A stretch of 64,000 nucleotides of DNA from Saccharicrinis sp963666825 (lineage in GTDB: Bacteria; Bacteroidota; Bacteroidia; Bacteroidales; Marinilabiliaceae). Of the stretch, positions 9,146 to 18,291 are shown piece after piece (positions within the stretch are counted from its first letter, which is position 1; every line of letters begins with the position of its first letter). The DNA lies in assembly GCA_963666825.2 (NCBI GenBank), contig OY763044.2, forward strand, positions 5,518,001 through 5,582,000, written 5' to 3'. The notes beneath the pieces are model-generated. The model worked only from the letters and a program-made list of their open reading frames with translations. It was not told where the DNA came from and did not search any database. A program made the translations under genes and the position numbers.

Positions 9146-10783
9146 ATGAAAAATCAATATGTAATTGGATTAGATTATGGTTCTGACTCAGCTAGAGCTC
9201 TAATCGTTGATGTGAATACAGGTGAAGAAATGGCTTCATCAGTAAAATATTATCCTCGTTGGATGGAAGGTAAATATTGTGTTCCTGCACAAAATCAATA
9301 CCGTCAACACCCAAAAGATTATTTAGAGGTAATGGAAGCTACTATTACAGAAGCGTTAGCTAAATGTGACGCTTCAGTTGCTGAAAACGTAATAGGTATT
9401 TCATTTGATACTACTGGTAGTACTCCTGCTTTAACTGATGCTAACGGAACACCTTTAGCAATGTTACCTGAGTTTGAAGAGAATCCAAATGCGATGTTTA
9501 TTTTATGGAAAGATCATACTGCTGTTAAAGAGGCTGATGAGATTAACGAATTAGCACGCAAATGGGATGTAGATTTTACAAAATATGAAGGTGGTATCTA
9601 TTCTTCAGAATGGGTATGGGCTAAAGTACTTCATACATTGCGTAAAGATGACGTAGTTAAAGGTGCTGCTGTTTCATGGATTGAATATTGTGACTGGTTA
9701 CCTGCAGTTTTAACAGGAAAAACAGGTATTAAAGAAGTAAAAAGAAGTCGTTGCGCTGCAGGACACAAAGCTCTATGGCATACAGACTGGAATGGTCTTC
9801 CACCTGAAGAGTTCTTAGTTGAACTTGGTCCTGAATTAAAAGGAATGCGTGAAAACTTATTCGAAGAAACATATACTAGTGATGAAGCTTTTGGAACTTT
9901 AACTCCGGAGTGGGCTGAAAAACTAGGTCTTTCAACTGATGTGGTTATTGGTGTAAGTGCATTTGATGCTCACATGGGTGCCGTTGGTGCTGAAATTGAA
10001 GCCAACACATTTGTTAGAATTATGGGTACTTCAACTTGTGATATCATGGTGTCACCAGAGGAGGAATTAGGAGATAAATTAATACCAGGAATTTGTGGAC
10101 AGGTTGATGGTTCTGTAATACCAGGAATGGTAGGATTAGAAGCTGGTCAGTCTGCTTTTGGTGATGTGTATGCTTGGTTTAAAAATGTATTAGCATGGCC
10201 ATTACAATTCATCGAAGATAAAGATCAGGCTAAAGCAATCGAAGATAAAATTATTCCAGCCTTATCTGATGAAGCGATTAAAATTCCAGTTGAAGAGTCA
10301 ACTATTTTAGCTACAGATTGGTTAAACGGACGTAGAACACCAGATGCTACTCAAAACGTAAAAGGAACAATAACAGGATTAAACTTAGGTTCTTCTGCAC
10401 CACGTATTTTCCGTGCTTTAGTTGAAGCTACAGCTTTTGGTTCTAAGGCTATTGTTGAGCGTTTTCTTGATAATGGAGTAAAAGTTGATCAGGTTGTTGC
10501 AATTGGTGGAGTTGCAAAAAAATCAGACTTTGTAATGCAAACTTTAGCAGATGTGTTAAACATGCCTATTAAAGTGGCTCGTTCAGAGCAAAGTGTTGCC
10601 TTGGGAGCTGCAATGTTTGCTGCAGTTGTTTCCGGAGCACATAAAAATATTGCAGAAGCTCAAAAAGCAATGGGACAAGGATTTGAAAAAGAATATGATC
10701 CAATTCCATCTAATGCTGAAGCTTACAAAGCGATCTACGAAAAGTATCTTAAACTAGGTGCTTTCACTGAAAAAGAATTGTAG
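9146..10783 (+). CDS. araB: L-ribulokinase (FGGY kinase)
   Basis: Phosphorylates L-ribulose to L-ribulose 5-phosphate. The N-terminal GLDYGSDSARALIVD is the AraB-type nucleotide-binding signature, and the C-terminal GGVAKKSDFVMQTLADVLN is the second FGGY motif. The full length is 545 residues from ATG 9146. An in-frame TTG at 9128 would add six residues and is less likely. It sits 199 bp after araD behind a hairpin, so it could be read through or have its own promoter. I see no clear TAnnTTTG element in that gap. Confidence 0.95.
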   Translation: MKNQYVIGLDYGSDSARALIVDVNTGEEMASSVKYYPRWMEGKYCVPAQNQYRQHPKDYLEVMEATITEALAKCDASVAENVIGISFDTTGSTPALTDANGTPLAMLPEFEENPNAMFILWKDHTAVKEADEINELARKWDVDFTKYEGGIYSSEWVWAKVLHTLRKDDVVKGAAVSWIEYCDWLPAVLTGKTGIKEVKRSRCAAGHKALWHTDWNGLPPEEFLVELGPELKGMRENLFEETYTSDEAFGTLTPEWAEKLGLSTDVVIGVSAFDAHMGAVGAEIEANTFVRIMGTSTCDIMVSPEEELGDKLIPGICGQVDGSVIPGMVGLEAGQSAFGDVYAWFKNVLAWPLQFIEDKDQAKAIEDKIIPALSDEAIKIPVEESTILATDWLNGRRTPDATQNVKGTITGLNLGSSAPRIFRALVEATAFGSKAIVERFLDNGVKVDQVVAIGGVAKKSDFVMQTLADVLNMPIKVARSEQSVALGAAMFAAVVSGAHKNIAEAQKAMGQGFEKEYDPIPSNAEAYKAIYEKYLKLGAFTEKEL

Positions 10784-10806
10784 TCAATTTTTTCATGTTA
10801 TAATTA

Positions 10807-10833
10807 TTGGGAAGGTCTTTATGATCTTCCCAA
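10807..10833 (+). other. 11-bp intercistronic hairpin between araB and rpiB
   Basis: TTGGGAAGGTC (10807-10817) pairs with GATCTTCCCAA (10823-10833) with one G-T pair and a 5-nt loop. No T-tract follows. It is the third such hairpin at a gene boundary in the arabinose operon. Confidence 0.75.
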
Positions 10834-10858
10834 ATTATCCTTAGAAAAAACTTATATA

Positions 10859-11290
10859 ATGATTATTGGATTTGCATCTGATCATGCAGGGTATGACCTA
10901 AAGTTAAAGGTTATAGATTATTTAAAGTCTAAAGGGTACGAAACTATAGACTATGGTACTAACTCTCCTGAAAGTTGCGATTATGCTGATTATGCGCATC
11001 AATTGGCATCTGCAATAGAAAGTAAAGAATTAAAAGTAGGCATGGCTTTTTGTGGTAGTGGTAATGGAATTAATATCACATTAAATCGTCATAAAGAAGT
11101 CAGATCTGCTTATTGCTGGAAACCGGAAATAGCGGAGTTAGCTCGTCAGCATAACGATGCTAATATATGTACAATTCCAGCTCGCTTTATTGAAGAAGAA
11201 GAGGCCTATAAAATCGTTGATATTTTTCTTGCTACAGAATTTGAGGGCGGAAGACATCAAAAACGTATTGAAAAGATAGAATTAAAATAA
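10859..11290 (+). CDS. rpiB: Ribose-5-phosphate isomerase B
   Basis: Interconverts ribose 5-phosphate and ribulose 5-phosphate. RpiB/LacAB signatures are SDHAG at 7-11 and the phosphate-loop FCGSGNGI with the catalytic-type C65. The full family length of 143 residues is present. It sits between araB and transketolase, so it supplies ribose 5-phosphate for the transketolase reaction during growth on arabinose. Confidence 0.95.
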   Translation: MIIGFASDHAGYDLKLKVIDYLKSKGYETIDYGTNSPESCDYADYAHQLASAIESKELKVGMAFCGSGNGINITLNRHKEVRSAYCWKPEIAELARQHNDANICTIPARFIEEEEAYKIVDIFLATEFEGGRHQKRIEKIELK

Positions 11291-11322
11291 ACTAATAACT
11301 CAAAGAAAACGAAGTAATTGCT

Positions 11323-13350
11323 ATGACATCTATTAGTGTTACAGAAAGAGCTGCAGATAATATTAGAATATTAGCTGCTGCAATGGTTGAAAAAGCAAAT
11401 TCAGGACACCCGGGTGGAGCTATGGGTGGAGCTGATTTTATTAATATCCTTTATTCTGAGTATCTTAACTATGATCCAAAAGATAGAACTTGGGTAAATA
11501 GAGATCGTTTCTTTTTAGATCCTGGTCATATGTCACCAATGCTTTATGCTCAGTTGGCTTTAACAGGTACTTACAGCATGGATGAAGTATCAAAATTCCG
11601 TCAATGGGATAGTCCAACTCCTGGACACCCAGAGGTGGATTTTGCAAGAGGTGTTGAAAATACTTCTGGTCCATTAGGACAAGGTCATGCAATGGCTGTT
11701 GGTGCTGCTATTACTGAGAAATTCCTAAAGGCAAGATTTGGAGATTGGATGTCTCACGACATTTATACTTTCATTTCTGATGGTGGTGTACAGGAAGAAA
11801 TTTCACAGGGTGCTGGTCGTATTGCTGGTTATTTAGGGTTAAATAACCTTATCATGTTCTACGATTCAAATGACATTCAATTATCTACTAAAACAGATGC
11901 AGTAACTGTTGAAGATACTGCTAAAAAATATGAAGCCTGGGGATGGACAGTTATGACCATAGATGGAAATAACGCTGACGAAATCCGTAAAGCATTAGAT
12001 GCGGCTAAAGCTGAAACTGAAAAGCCTTTCTTAATTATTGGTAAAACAATTATGGGTAAAGGTGCTGTTAAGGCTGATGGATCATCTTTCGAAAAACAAG
12101 TTTCTACTCACGGACAACCTTTATCTGCTGCAGGTGCTTGTTTTGATAGCACTATTAAAGCATTAGGTGGAGATGCTGAGAATCCATTTGTTATTTTTGA
12201 TGATGTAGCTGAATTGTATGCAGAAGCTCAGGCTAAAAAATCAGAGTATGTAGCAGCTAAAAAAGCTGAGCAAGCAGAGTGGGAAAAAGCAAATCCTGAA
12301 TTAGCAGCTAAGTTTGCTAAATTCTTCTCAGGTGTAGCTCCTGAATTAGATTATAGTGCTATTGAGCAAAAAGCAGGTTCAGCAACTCGTGCTGCTTCTG
12401 CAACTGTGTTAGGGGTATTTGCTGACCAAGTTGAAAATATGATTGTTTCTTCTGCTGACTTAGCAAACTCTGATAAAACAGATGGTTTCTTAAAGAAAAC
12501 AAAAGCATTTTCAAAAGGAGATTTCTCTGGTCAGTTCTTACAGTCAGGTGTGGCTGAATTAACAATGGCTACAATTGCGAATGGTATGGCTCTACACGGA
12601 GGTGTAATCCCTGTAGTAGGTACTTTCTTCGTTTTCTCTGATTACATGAAACCAGCTGTTCGTATTGCTGCTTTACAGCAACTACCTGTAAAATATGTAT
12701 GGACTCATGATGCTTTCCGTGTGGGAGAGGATGGACCAACTCACCAGCCTATTGAGCAGGAAGCTCAAATTCGCTTAATGGAGAAATTAAAAAATCACCA
12801 TGGTGATAACTCTATGTTAGTACTTCGTCCTGCTGATGCTGAAGAAACAACTGTTGCTTGGCAAATGGCATTGGAGAATACTAAAACTCCATCTGCTTTG
12901 ATTCTTTCTCGTCAGAATATTAAAAATCTTCCTGGAAGTAATTATGAACAAGCATTAAAAGCGAAAAAAGGTGCTTATATTGTTGAAAAGGACGCTGGAA
13001 CTCCGGATATCGTTCTTTTAGCTAGTGGTTCTGAGGTTGCTACTTTAGTTGCAGGAGCTGAAAAACTAAGAGCTGAAAAAGGCTTGAAAATTCAGATTGT
13101 ATCTGTAATTTCAGAAGGCGTATTCCGTAATCAGGATGAAGCTTATCAAACAGAAGTATTACCTGTAGATGTTCCTCGTTTTGGTATGACTGCAGGATTA
13201 CCTGTAACATTGGAAGGTTTAGTTGGAGCAAATGGAAGTGTTTGGGGATTAGATCATTTTGGATTCTCCGGACCATACACTGTATTAGATGAAAAATTCG
13301 GTTTTACTGCCGATAATGTATATGAACAAGTAACAAAATTGCTTAGTTAG
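11323..13350 (+). CDS. tkt: Transketolase
   Basis: Thiamine-diphosphate enzyme of the non-oxidative pentose phosphate pathway. The 675 residues carry all three domains. Visible are NSGHPGGAMGGADF near residue 26, LGQGHAMAVG, the TPP-binding SDGGVQEEISQGAGR, a pyrimidine-domain block ending GEDGPTHQPIEQ, and the C-terminal domain. It starts 32 bp after rpiB and is closed by a strong terminator, so it ends the arabinose operon. Confidence 0.97.
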   Translation: MTSISVTERAADNIRILAAAMVEKANSGHPGGAMGGADFINILYSEYLNYDPKDRTWVNRDRFFLDPGHMSPMLYAQLALTGTYSMDEVSKFRQWDSPTPGHPEVDFARGVENTSGPLGQGHAMAVGAAITEKFLKARFGDWMSHDIYTFISDGGVQEEISQGAGRIAGYLGLNNLIMFYDSNDIQLSTKTDAVTVEDTAKKYEAWGWTVMTIDGNNADEIRKALDAAKAETEKPFLIIGKTIMGKGAVKADGSSFEKQVSTHGQPLSAAGACFDSTIKALGGDAENPFVIFDDVAELYAEAQAKKSEYVAAKKAEQAEWEKANPELAAKFAKFFSGVAPELDYSAIEQKAGSATRAASATVLGVFADQVENMIVSSADLANSDKTDGFLKKTKAFSKGDFSGQFLQSGVAELTMATIANGMALHGGVIPVVGTFFVFSDYMKPAVRIAALQQLPVKYVWTHDAFRVGEDGPTHQPIEQEAQIRLMEKLKNHHGDNSMLVLRPADAEETTVAWQMALENTKTPSALILSRQNIKNLPGSNYEQALKAKKGAYIVEKDAGTPDIVLLASGSEVATLVAGAEKLRAEKGLKIQIVSVISEGVFRNQDEAYQTEVLPVDVPRFGMTAGLPVTLEGLVGANGSVWGLDHFGFSGPYTVLDEKFGFTADNVYEQVTKLLS

Positions 13351-13377
13351 TTTAGTTAGTTAATTATTTTAGGACAG

Positions 13378-13412
13378 AAGCCGATTATGATTTATTCTGA
13401 TCGGCTTTTTTT
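13378..13412 (+). terminator. Terminator of the arabinose operon
   Basis: AAGCCGAT at 13378-13385 pairs with ATCGGCTT at 13400-13407, followed by an unbroken T-run to 13412. It separates transketolase from the DUF1680 hydrolase gene. Confidence 0.88.
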
Positions 13413-13473
13413 AATTATCTTTAAATCAGTTAGATAAAAATAAATCTTTGTGTCATATAAATAAAACGACAAA

Positions 13474-15837
13474 ATGAAGAAAAATACAATTTTACTGAGC
13501 TTTCTTGCTTTAATTTCATTATTGTTTAGTTGTCAACAACAGGATTCAAAGTTAGAGTCATTTCCTTTAGAGGATGTAGAGTTGTTGGATAGTCCTTTTT
13601 TGCAGGCTGAACAAACGGATATGAACTATATTTTGGAGTTAGATGTAGATCGGTTGTTAGCTCCATATTTAAGAGAGGCCGGATTAACTCCAAAAGCAGA
13701 GAGTTATGGTAACTGGGAGAATACCGGGTTGGATGGACATATTGGAGGACATTACTTAACTGCGCTTTCATTAATGTATGCCTCTACAGGTGATGTTCGT
13801 ATGAAAGAGCGTATGGACTATATGATTTCAGAATTAAAGAAATGTCAGGATAGTTACGGTGATGGTTACCTTGCTGGTATTCCTGGTGGGCATGATATGT
13901 GGAAGGAAATTGCAGAGGGAAAAATAGAAGCGGGTTCTTTTTCTTTAAATAAAAAATGGGTGCCACTTTACAATATTCATAAGATTTATGCAGGTTTAAG
14001 GGATGCATATTTATATGGAGGAAGTGAAGTTGCTAAAGATATGTTAATCAAGCTGTCTGATTGGGCAATCCAGCTGGTTTCGCAATTATCGGAAGAACAA
14101 ATCCAGGATATGCTAAGAAGTGAGCATGGTGGATTAAACGAAGTTTTTGCTGATGTTGCAGAGATTACAGGAGATTCTAAATATTTGCACTTAGCACGCC
14201 AATTTTCAGACCTTAGTATCTTAAATCCTTTATTAAACCAGGAAGATAAACTAACCGGATTACATGCAAATACTCAAATACCTAAGGTGATAGGTTATAA
14301 ACGCGTTGCTGATGTTGAAAACGACAAATCATGGAGTGATGCAGCTAAGTTTTTCTGGGAAAATGTGGTTACAAAACGTTCTGTATGTATTGGTGGAAAT
14401 AGTGTAAGAGAGCATTTTCATCCAATTGATGATTACTCAAGTATGTTAGATAGTGAACAAGGTCCGGAAACTTGTAATACTTATAACATGCTTAAATTAA
14501 CAAAGCTTCTTTTCTTATCTGATCCTCAGGGAAAGTATATGGATTATTACGAAAGAGCTTTGTATAATCATATCTTATCTACCCAAAATCCTGATAAAGG
14601 TGGTTTTGTTTATTTTACACCAATGCGTCCGGGTCACTACAGAGTTTATTCTCAACCGCAAACCAGTTTCTGGTGTTGTGTAGGTTCCGGACTTGAGAAC
14701 CATGCAAAATATGGTGAAATGATTTATGCACACCAGGGTGATGACTTATTAGTTAACTTATTTATTCCATCTAAGTTAAACTGGAAAGAAAAGAATATTG
14801 AAATTATACAGCAGTCTGATTTTCCTGAAGGTGATATTGTTAGTTTAACGATTAATCCACAAGGGAAAACAGATTTCAATCTGAAAGTCCGTTATCCTCA
14901 ATGGGTTAATAGAGGTGATTTAAAGGTTGAACTTAATGGTGAATCATCTGATTTTAAGATAGAGGAAAATGGGTATATTTCCGTAAATAGAGAATGGAAT
15001 AAAGGTGATGTGGTTAAAGTGTTTTTACCAATGCATATTGCTATGGAACAAATTCCTGACCATGAACATTTCTTCTCGTTTAAATATGGACCAATTGTGT
15101 TAGCTGCTAAAACAGATACAACTCATATGGACGGTATGTTTGCAGATGACAGTCGTGGTGGGCATATTGCTGCCGGACCAAAAGTACCGCTTCAGGATAT
15201 GCCGATAATTATAAGTGATCCTGATGAATTATTATCAAAAATTAAAATTGAGGAAGGTAAAGCGTTAAGGTTTACAATTGATTCCTTATACTCAGATAAG
15301 TATCAAAATCTGGAATTAATGCCATTTTATGATCTTCACGAATCAAGATACATTGTGTATTGGCAAAGTGAAACAAAAGAAGGAATTGAAGAAATTCAAC
15401 AAAAACTGGCAGAAGAAGAAAAAGCAAAACAAGAATTAGAAGCCCAAACGCTTGATCTGGTATATCCGGGTGAACAACAACCTGAATCTGATCACTTTGT
15501 TAAAAGTGAAAAATCCAATAGTGGTGTTTTTAATGGAAAACATTGGCGTGATGCAACAGGTTGGTTTAGTTATGATTTAAAAGATCCAAAAAAGCAGGCT
15601 AAAAGCTTGAGAGTGATGTATTGTGGCTATAATGGCGGACGTACATTCTCAATCTATATCAATGATCAGAAATTTAAAGATGTTGTTCTTGAGAACAATG
15701 ATAATGTATTTTACACTTTAGATTACAGCATATCAGAGGAGATTGTTAAGAAATCAAATGGTAAGCTGGTTGTTAAATTTGTAGCGGCAGAAGGATCTGT
15801 AGCCGGAGGTGTTTTTGAGGTTAGACTAATGAAATAG
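13474..15837 (+). CDS. DUF1680 beta-L-arabinofuranosidase (GH127/GH146), lipoprotein
   Basis: Releases beta-linked L-arabinofuranose from arabinan or extensin-type side chains. The lipoprotein signal ends LFSC (C20), then comes an (alpha/alpha)6 DUF1680 domain with the zinc-thiolate site: E332 and C334 in PETCNTYN, and C401-C402 in FWCCVGSG, where one cysteine is the nucleophile. A candidate acid/base glutamate is E313. A charged helical linker (about 642-670) joins a C-terminal beta-sandwich (about 675-787, DUF6805-like). At 787 residues it is longer than the GH127 prototype, and the position beside ara genes recalls the B. thetaiotaomicron enzyme classed as GH146, so GH146 is favoured. It has its own transcription unit between two terminators. 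Confidence 0.88.
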   Translation: MKKNTILLSFLALISLLFSCQQQDSKLESFPLEDVELLDSPFLQAEQTDMNYILELDVDRLLAPYLREAGLTPKAESYGNWENTGLDGHIGGHYLTALSLMYASTGDVRMKERMDYMISELKKCQDSYGDGYLAGIPGGHDMWKEIAEGKIEAGSFSLNKKWVPLYNIHKIYAGLRDAYLYGGSEVAKDMLIKLSDWAIQLVSQLSEEQIQDMLRSEHGGLNEVFADVAEITGDSKYLHLARQFSDLSILNPLLNQEDKLTGLHANTQIPKVIGYKRVADVENDKSWSDAAKFFWENVVTKRSVCIGGNSVREHFHPIDDYSSMLDSEQGPETCNTYNMLKLTKLLFLSDPQGKYMDYYERALYNHILSTQNPDKGGFVYFTPMRPGHYRVYSQPQTSFWCCVGSGLENHAKYGEMIYAHQGDDLLVNLFIPSKLNWKEKNIEIIQQSDFPEGDIVSLTINPQGKTDFNLKVRYPQWVNRGDLKVELNGESSDFKIEENGYISVNREWNKGDVVKVFLPMHIAMEQIPDHEHFFSFKYGPIVLAAKTDTTHMDGMFADDSRGGHIAAGPKVPLQDMPIIISDPDELLSKIKIEEGKALRFTIDSLYSDKYQNLELMPFYDLHESRYIVYWQSETKEGIEEIQQKLAEEEKAKQELEAQTLDLVYPGEQQPESDHFVKSEKSNSGVFNGKHWRDATGWFSYDLKDPKKQAKSLRVMYCGYNGGRTFSIYINDQKFKDVVLENNDNVFYTLDYSISEEIVKKSNGKLVVKFVAAEGSVAGGVFEVRLMK

Positions 15838-15897
15838 TAGCTTGATACCCTATTTATATATAGGTGATTAATAAAATATATAATAATAATTTTATAT

Positions 15898-15930
15898 AAG
15901 CTCAACCCTTAAGGGGTTGAGCTTTTTTTT
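15898..15930 (+). terminator. Terminator after the DUF1680 gene
   Basis: An 11-bp stem (AAGCTCAACCC at 15898-15908 with GGGTTGAGCTT ending at 15924) and eight Ts form a textbook intrinsic terminator. Confidence 0.92.
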
Positions 15931-16032
15931 ATTTGATGTTTGTATATAAAGTAATGGTGTTTAGTATATGTTACATTATTTAGTATTTTTTAATATATGA
16001 TACAATGTGCAGTATATCAAGTGTTTATAATC

Positions 16033-16088
16033 ATGACATTTGTCATAATTTCACTATTTAAAATTGCTAAAAATAACGTTTGTCATAA
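16033..16088. repeat. TTTGTCATAA direct repeats and small palindrome before the chemoreceptor gene
   Basis: TTTGTCATAA occurs at 16039-16048 and again at 16079-16088, exactly 40 bp apart. The first copy is part of an ATGAC-N4-GTCAT palindrome (16033-16046). The second copy includes the TTTG proposed as the -33 element. This looks like a regulator site overlapping the promoter. Confidence 0.5.
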
Positions 16089-16112
16089 ACTTAAATATAT
16101 CATATACATTTG
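16079..16112 (+). promoter_or_regulatory. Promoter for the chemoreceptor gene (-33/-7)
   Basis: TTTG at 16079-16082 and TACATTTG at 16105-16112 (TAnnTTTG) are separated by 22 bp. The resulting leader would be about 180 nt. Confidence 0.6.
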
Positions 16113-16302
16113 CCGCTCAGTTTCTGTAACGCACACAAAATTAGAATTGTAACTAAGCTTTTTAGGTACGGGTTTACTTTTTATCATTTAAGACTTATGG
16201 TAATTCTACTACCACCAGAATTATTCATAGTATGGTCATTATATGCTCTGAATTTTAAAAGGTACCTAAGGCTGAACTTGATTAACCGGCAAATACACAA
16301 AA

Positions 16303-18204
16303 ATGAAATTTATTAGATTGAAAAATTTAAAGATCTTAACCAAACTGTTAATTTTTTCACAATCTATTGGACTCGTAGTAGCTGTTAGTATCGGAATATT
16401 GTCAATATATAATTCCGGGAAAGCATTAGAAGATGAAAACATTGAAAAGATAGAAGCATTATCTGATCTTAAGAAAAAAGCACTTGATCAGTTTTATGTC
16501 AATATTTTTAATGATTTAAAAGCCTTTTCTGCCTCATATGAAACCAATTTGTTATTAAACAGGCTTCTTGATTATGGCAATACTGAAGAGGCTAAAAATG
16601 GTACTTCATTTAATATTACAAGTGAAAACTATCAGAATATCTATAAAGAGCATTATGAGTCTTTTAAAACTTTTATTGAAACAAAGGGATATTATGATAT
16701 TTTCTTAATCTCAATTAATGAGGGACATGTAATGTTTACTGTTGCTAAAGAAAGTGACTTAGGAGAAAGCTTACCAAATGGCTTTTTAAAAGACTCCCAT
16801 TTTACTGATCTTTGGAGAAGGACAATAAAAACTAAACAAATTGGGATTTCGGATCTAAAGCGTTATGCGCCAAGTAACAATGAGCCTGCTCAGTTTGTAA
16901 CCTGTCCTATCTTTGATGAGAATAAAGAAATGAAAGGCATCCTGGCTGTGCAGGTGCCCGATAAAATGATTAATGACATCATGACTAACCGGATTGGGAT
17001 GGGAGAATCAGGAGAAGCTTATCTTGTGGGGCAGGATTTATTAATGAGATCTGACTCCAGGTTTATAGATGATGCCATATTAAATACGACAGTAAACGGT
17101 GCAACAACAAAAAAAGCACTTAATAAAGAAGTTGGGTTAGAAGTAGTCGATGATTACAGAGGTATATCTGTTATAAGTTCATATGATTATATTGATATAG
17201 GAGGTTTGGATTGGGCACTTCTTACTGAAATGGATGTTTGGGAGGCAGTTCAGGCATCTCACGATTTAAGAAATAAGCTTATCATAATTGTATGTATTAT
17301 TGTTGTGTTACTAATTTTTGTTTCATATTTCTTCGGAAAGAGTTTCTCAAAGCCAATAGAGCAAGTATCAATATTGGCAAACTACCTATCTCAAGGAGAT
17401 TTAACTCACAAATTGAACTATAACCAAAATGATGAGATTGGTCAGATGGTAAAGGGGTTCAACTTAATGGTTGATAGATTAAAAACAATTATTTCTGAAG
17501 TGGTTCATGGATCAAATAATATGTTGAAGGCTAGTCAGCAAGTTAGTCAGTCAGCAAATATGATAAGCCAGAATGCTTCTGAACAAGCATCTTCAGTTGA
17601 AGAAATTTCTTCAACAATGGAAGAAATTGTTGCGAATATTTCTAATAACACTGAAAATTCAAAGAAGACCGAACATATTTCTCTTGTAGCAAAAGAAGGA
17701 ATTGATGAACTGTCAGTGAATACAGAACAAACGGTAAGAGCAAATAAGGTTATTGCACAAAAATCTGCTGTGATTAGTGAAATAGCAATGCAGACTAACA
17801 TATTAGCATTAAATGCTGCTGTGGAGGCTGCAAATTCAGGTGAGCATGGAAGAGGTTTTGCTGTAGTTGCTAACGAAGTTCGTAAGTTAGCCGAAAGAAG
17901 TAAAGAGGCTGCTGAGCAAATAGAATCTGATATCATTAAAGGATTGGAAATGTCAGAATTAGCAGGAGGAAAGATGGTGAAAATTCTTCCGGATATTGCA
18001 TTAGCATCTGATTTAGTTAAGGAGATTGTTGCTGCTAGTATGGAGCAAACGCAAGGAGCAGATCAGGTAAATAATGCAATTCAGCAATTGAATTTTGTTA
18101 CTCAGCAAAATGCTGCAGCAAGTGAAGAATTGGCAGCCCAATCAGAAGAAATGTCAAATCATGCCAGTAAATTAAAAGACCTGGTGTCTTACTTTAAAAT
18201 TTAA
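16303..18204 (+). CDS. Methyl-accepting chemotaxis protein with Cache-type sensor
   Basis: Transmembrane chemoreceptor of 633 residues. TM1 (about 14-36) is followed by an extracytoplasmic domain (about 37-322, Cache-like), TM2 (about 326-346), HAMP (347-400) and the long signalling coiled coil. The hairpin tip IAMQTNILALNAAVEAA near residue 495, followed by GRGFAVVANEVRKLAERS, is canonical. No C-terminal CheR-binding pentapeptide is visible. Its position between arabinose and arabinan genes suggests it senses a pectin sugar, which is inference. Chemoreceptors are uncommon in Bacteroidota and no cheA/cheW is in the window. Confidence 0.92.
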   Translation: MKFIRLKNLKILTKLLIFSQSIGLVVAVSIGILSIYNSGKALEDENIEKIEALSDLKKKALDQFYVNIFNDLKAFSASYETNLLLNRLLDYGNTEEAKNGTSFNITSENYQNIYKEHYESFKTFIETKGYYDIFLISINEGHVMFTVAKESDLGESLPNGFLKDSHFTDLWRRTIKTKQIGISDLKRYAPSNNEPAQFVTCPIFDENKEMKGILAVQVPDKMINDIMTNRIGMGESGEAYLVGQDLLMRSDSRFIDDAILNTTVNGATTKKALNKEVGLEVVDDYRGISVISSYDYIDIGGLDWALLTEMDVWEAVQASHDLRNKLIIIVCIIVVLLIFVSYFFGKSFSKPIEQVSILANYLSQGDLTHKLNYNQNDEIGQMVKGFNLMVDRLKTIISEVVHGSNNMLKASQQVSQSANMISQNASEQASSVEEISSTMEEIVANISNNTENSKKTEHISLVAKEGIDELSVNTEQTVRANKVIAQKSAVISEIAMQTNILALNAAVEAANSGEHGRGFAVVANEVRKLAERSKEAAEQIESDIIKGLEMSELAGGKMVKILPDIALASDLVKEIVAASMEQTQGADQVNNAIQQLNFVTQQNAAASEELAAQSEEMSNHASKLKDLVSYFKI

Positions 18205-18240
18205 TATCTATCAAATAGATACCTTTTAGTTTAAATAAGA

Positions 18241-18273
18241 AAAGCGTCAAAGTTGTTACTTTGACGCTTTTTA
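18241..18273. terminator. Bidirectional terminator between chemoreceptor and galM
   Basis: AAAAGCGTCAAAGT (18241-18254) pairs perfectly with ACTTTGACGCTTTT (18259-18272) around a 4-nt loop. A and T runs on both sides let it serve both convergent genes. Confidence 0.9.
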
Positions 18274-18291
18274 TGTTATTCGTTTACTGTA

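Noticed and set aside
16110..16316. 68-codon frame before the chemoreceptor gene
   Set aside because: It starts with TTG inside the -7 promoter element and overlaps the chemoreceptor start. Most likely noncoding leader.
17547..17936. 129-codon minus-strand frame in the chemoreceptor gene
   Set aside because: The signalling helix on the plus strand is canonical; the antisense frame is a by-product.
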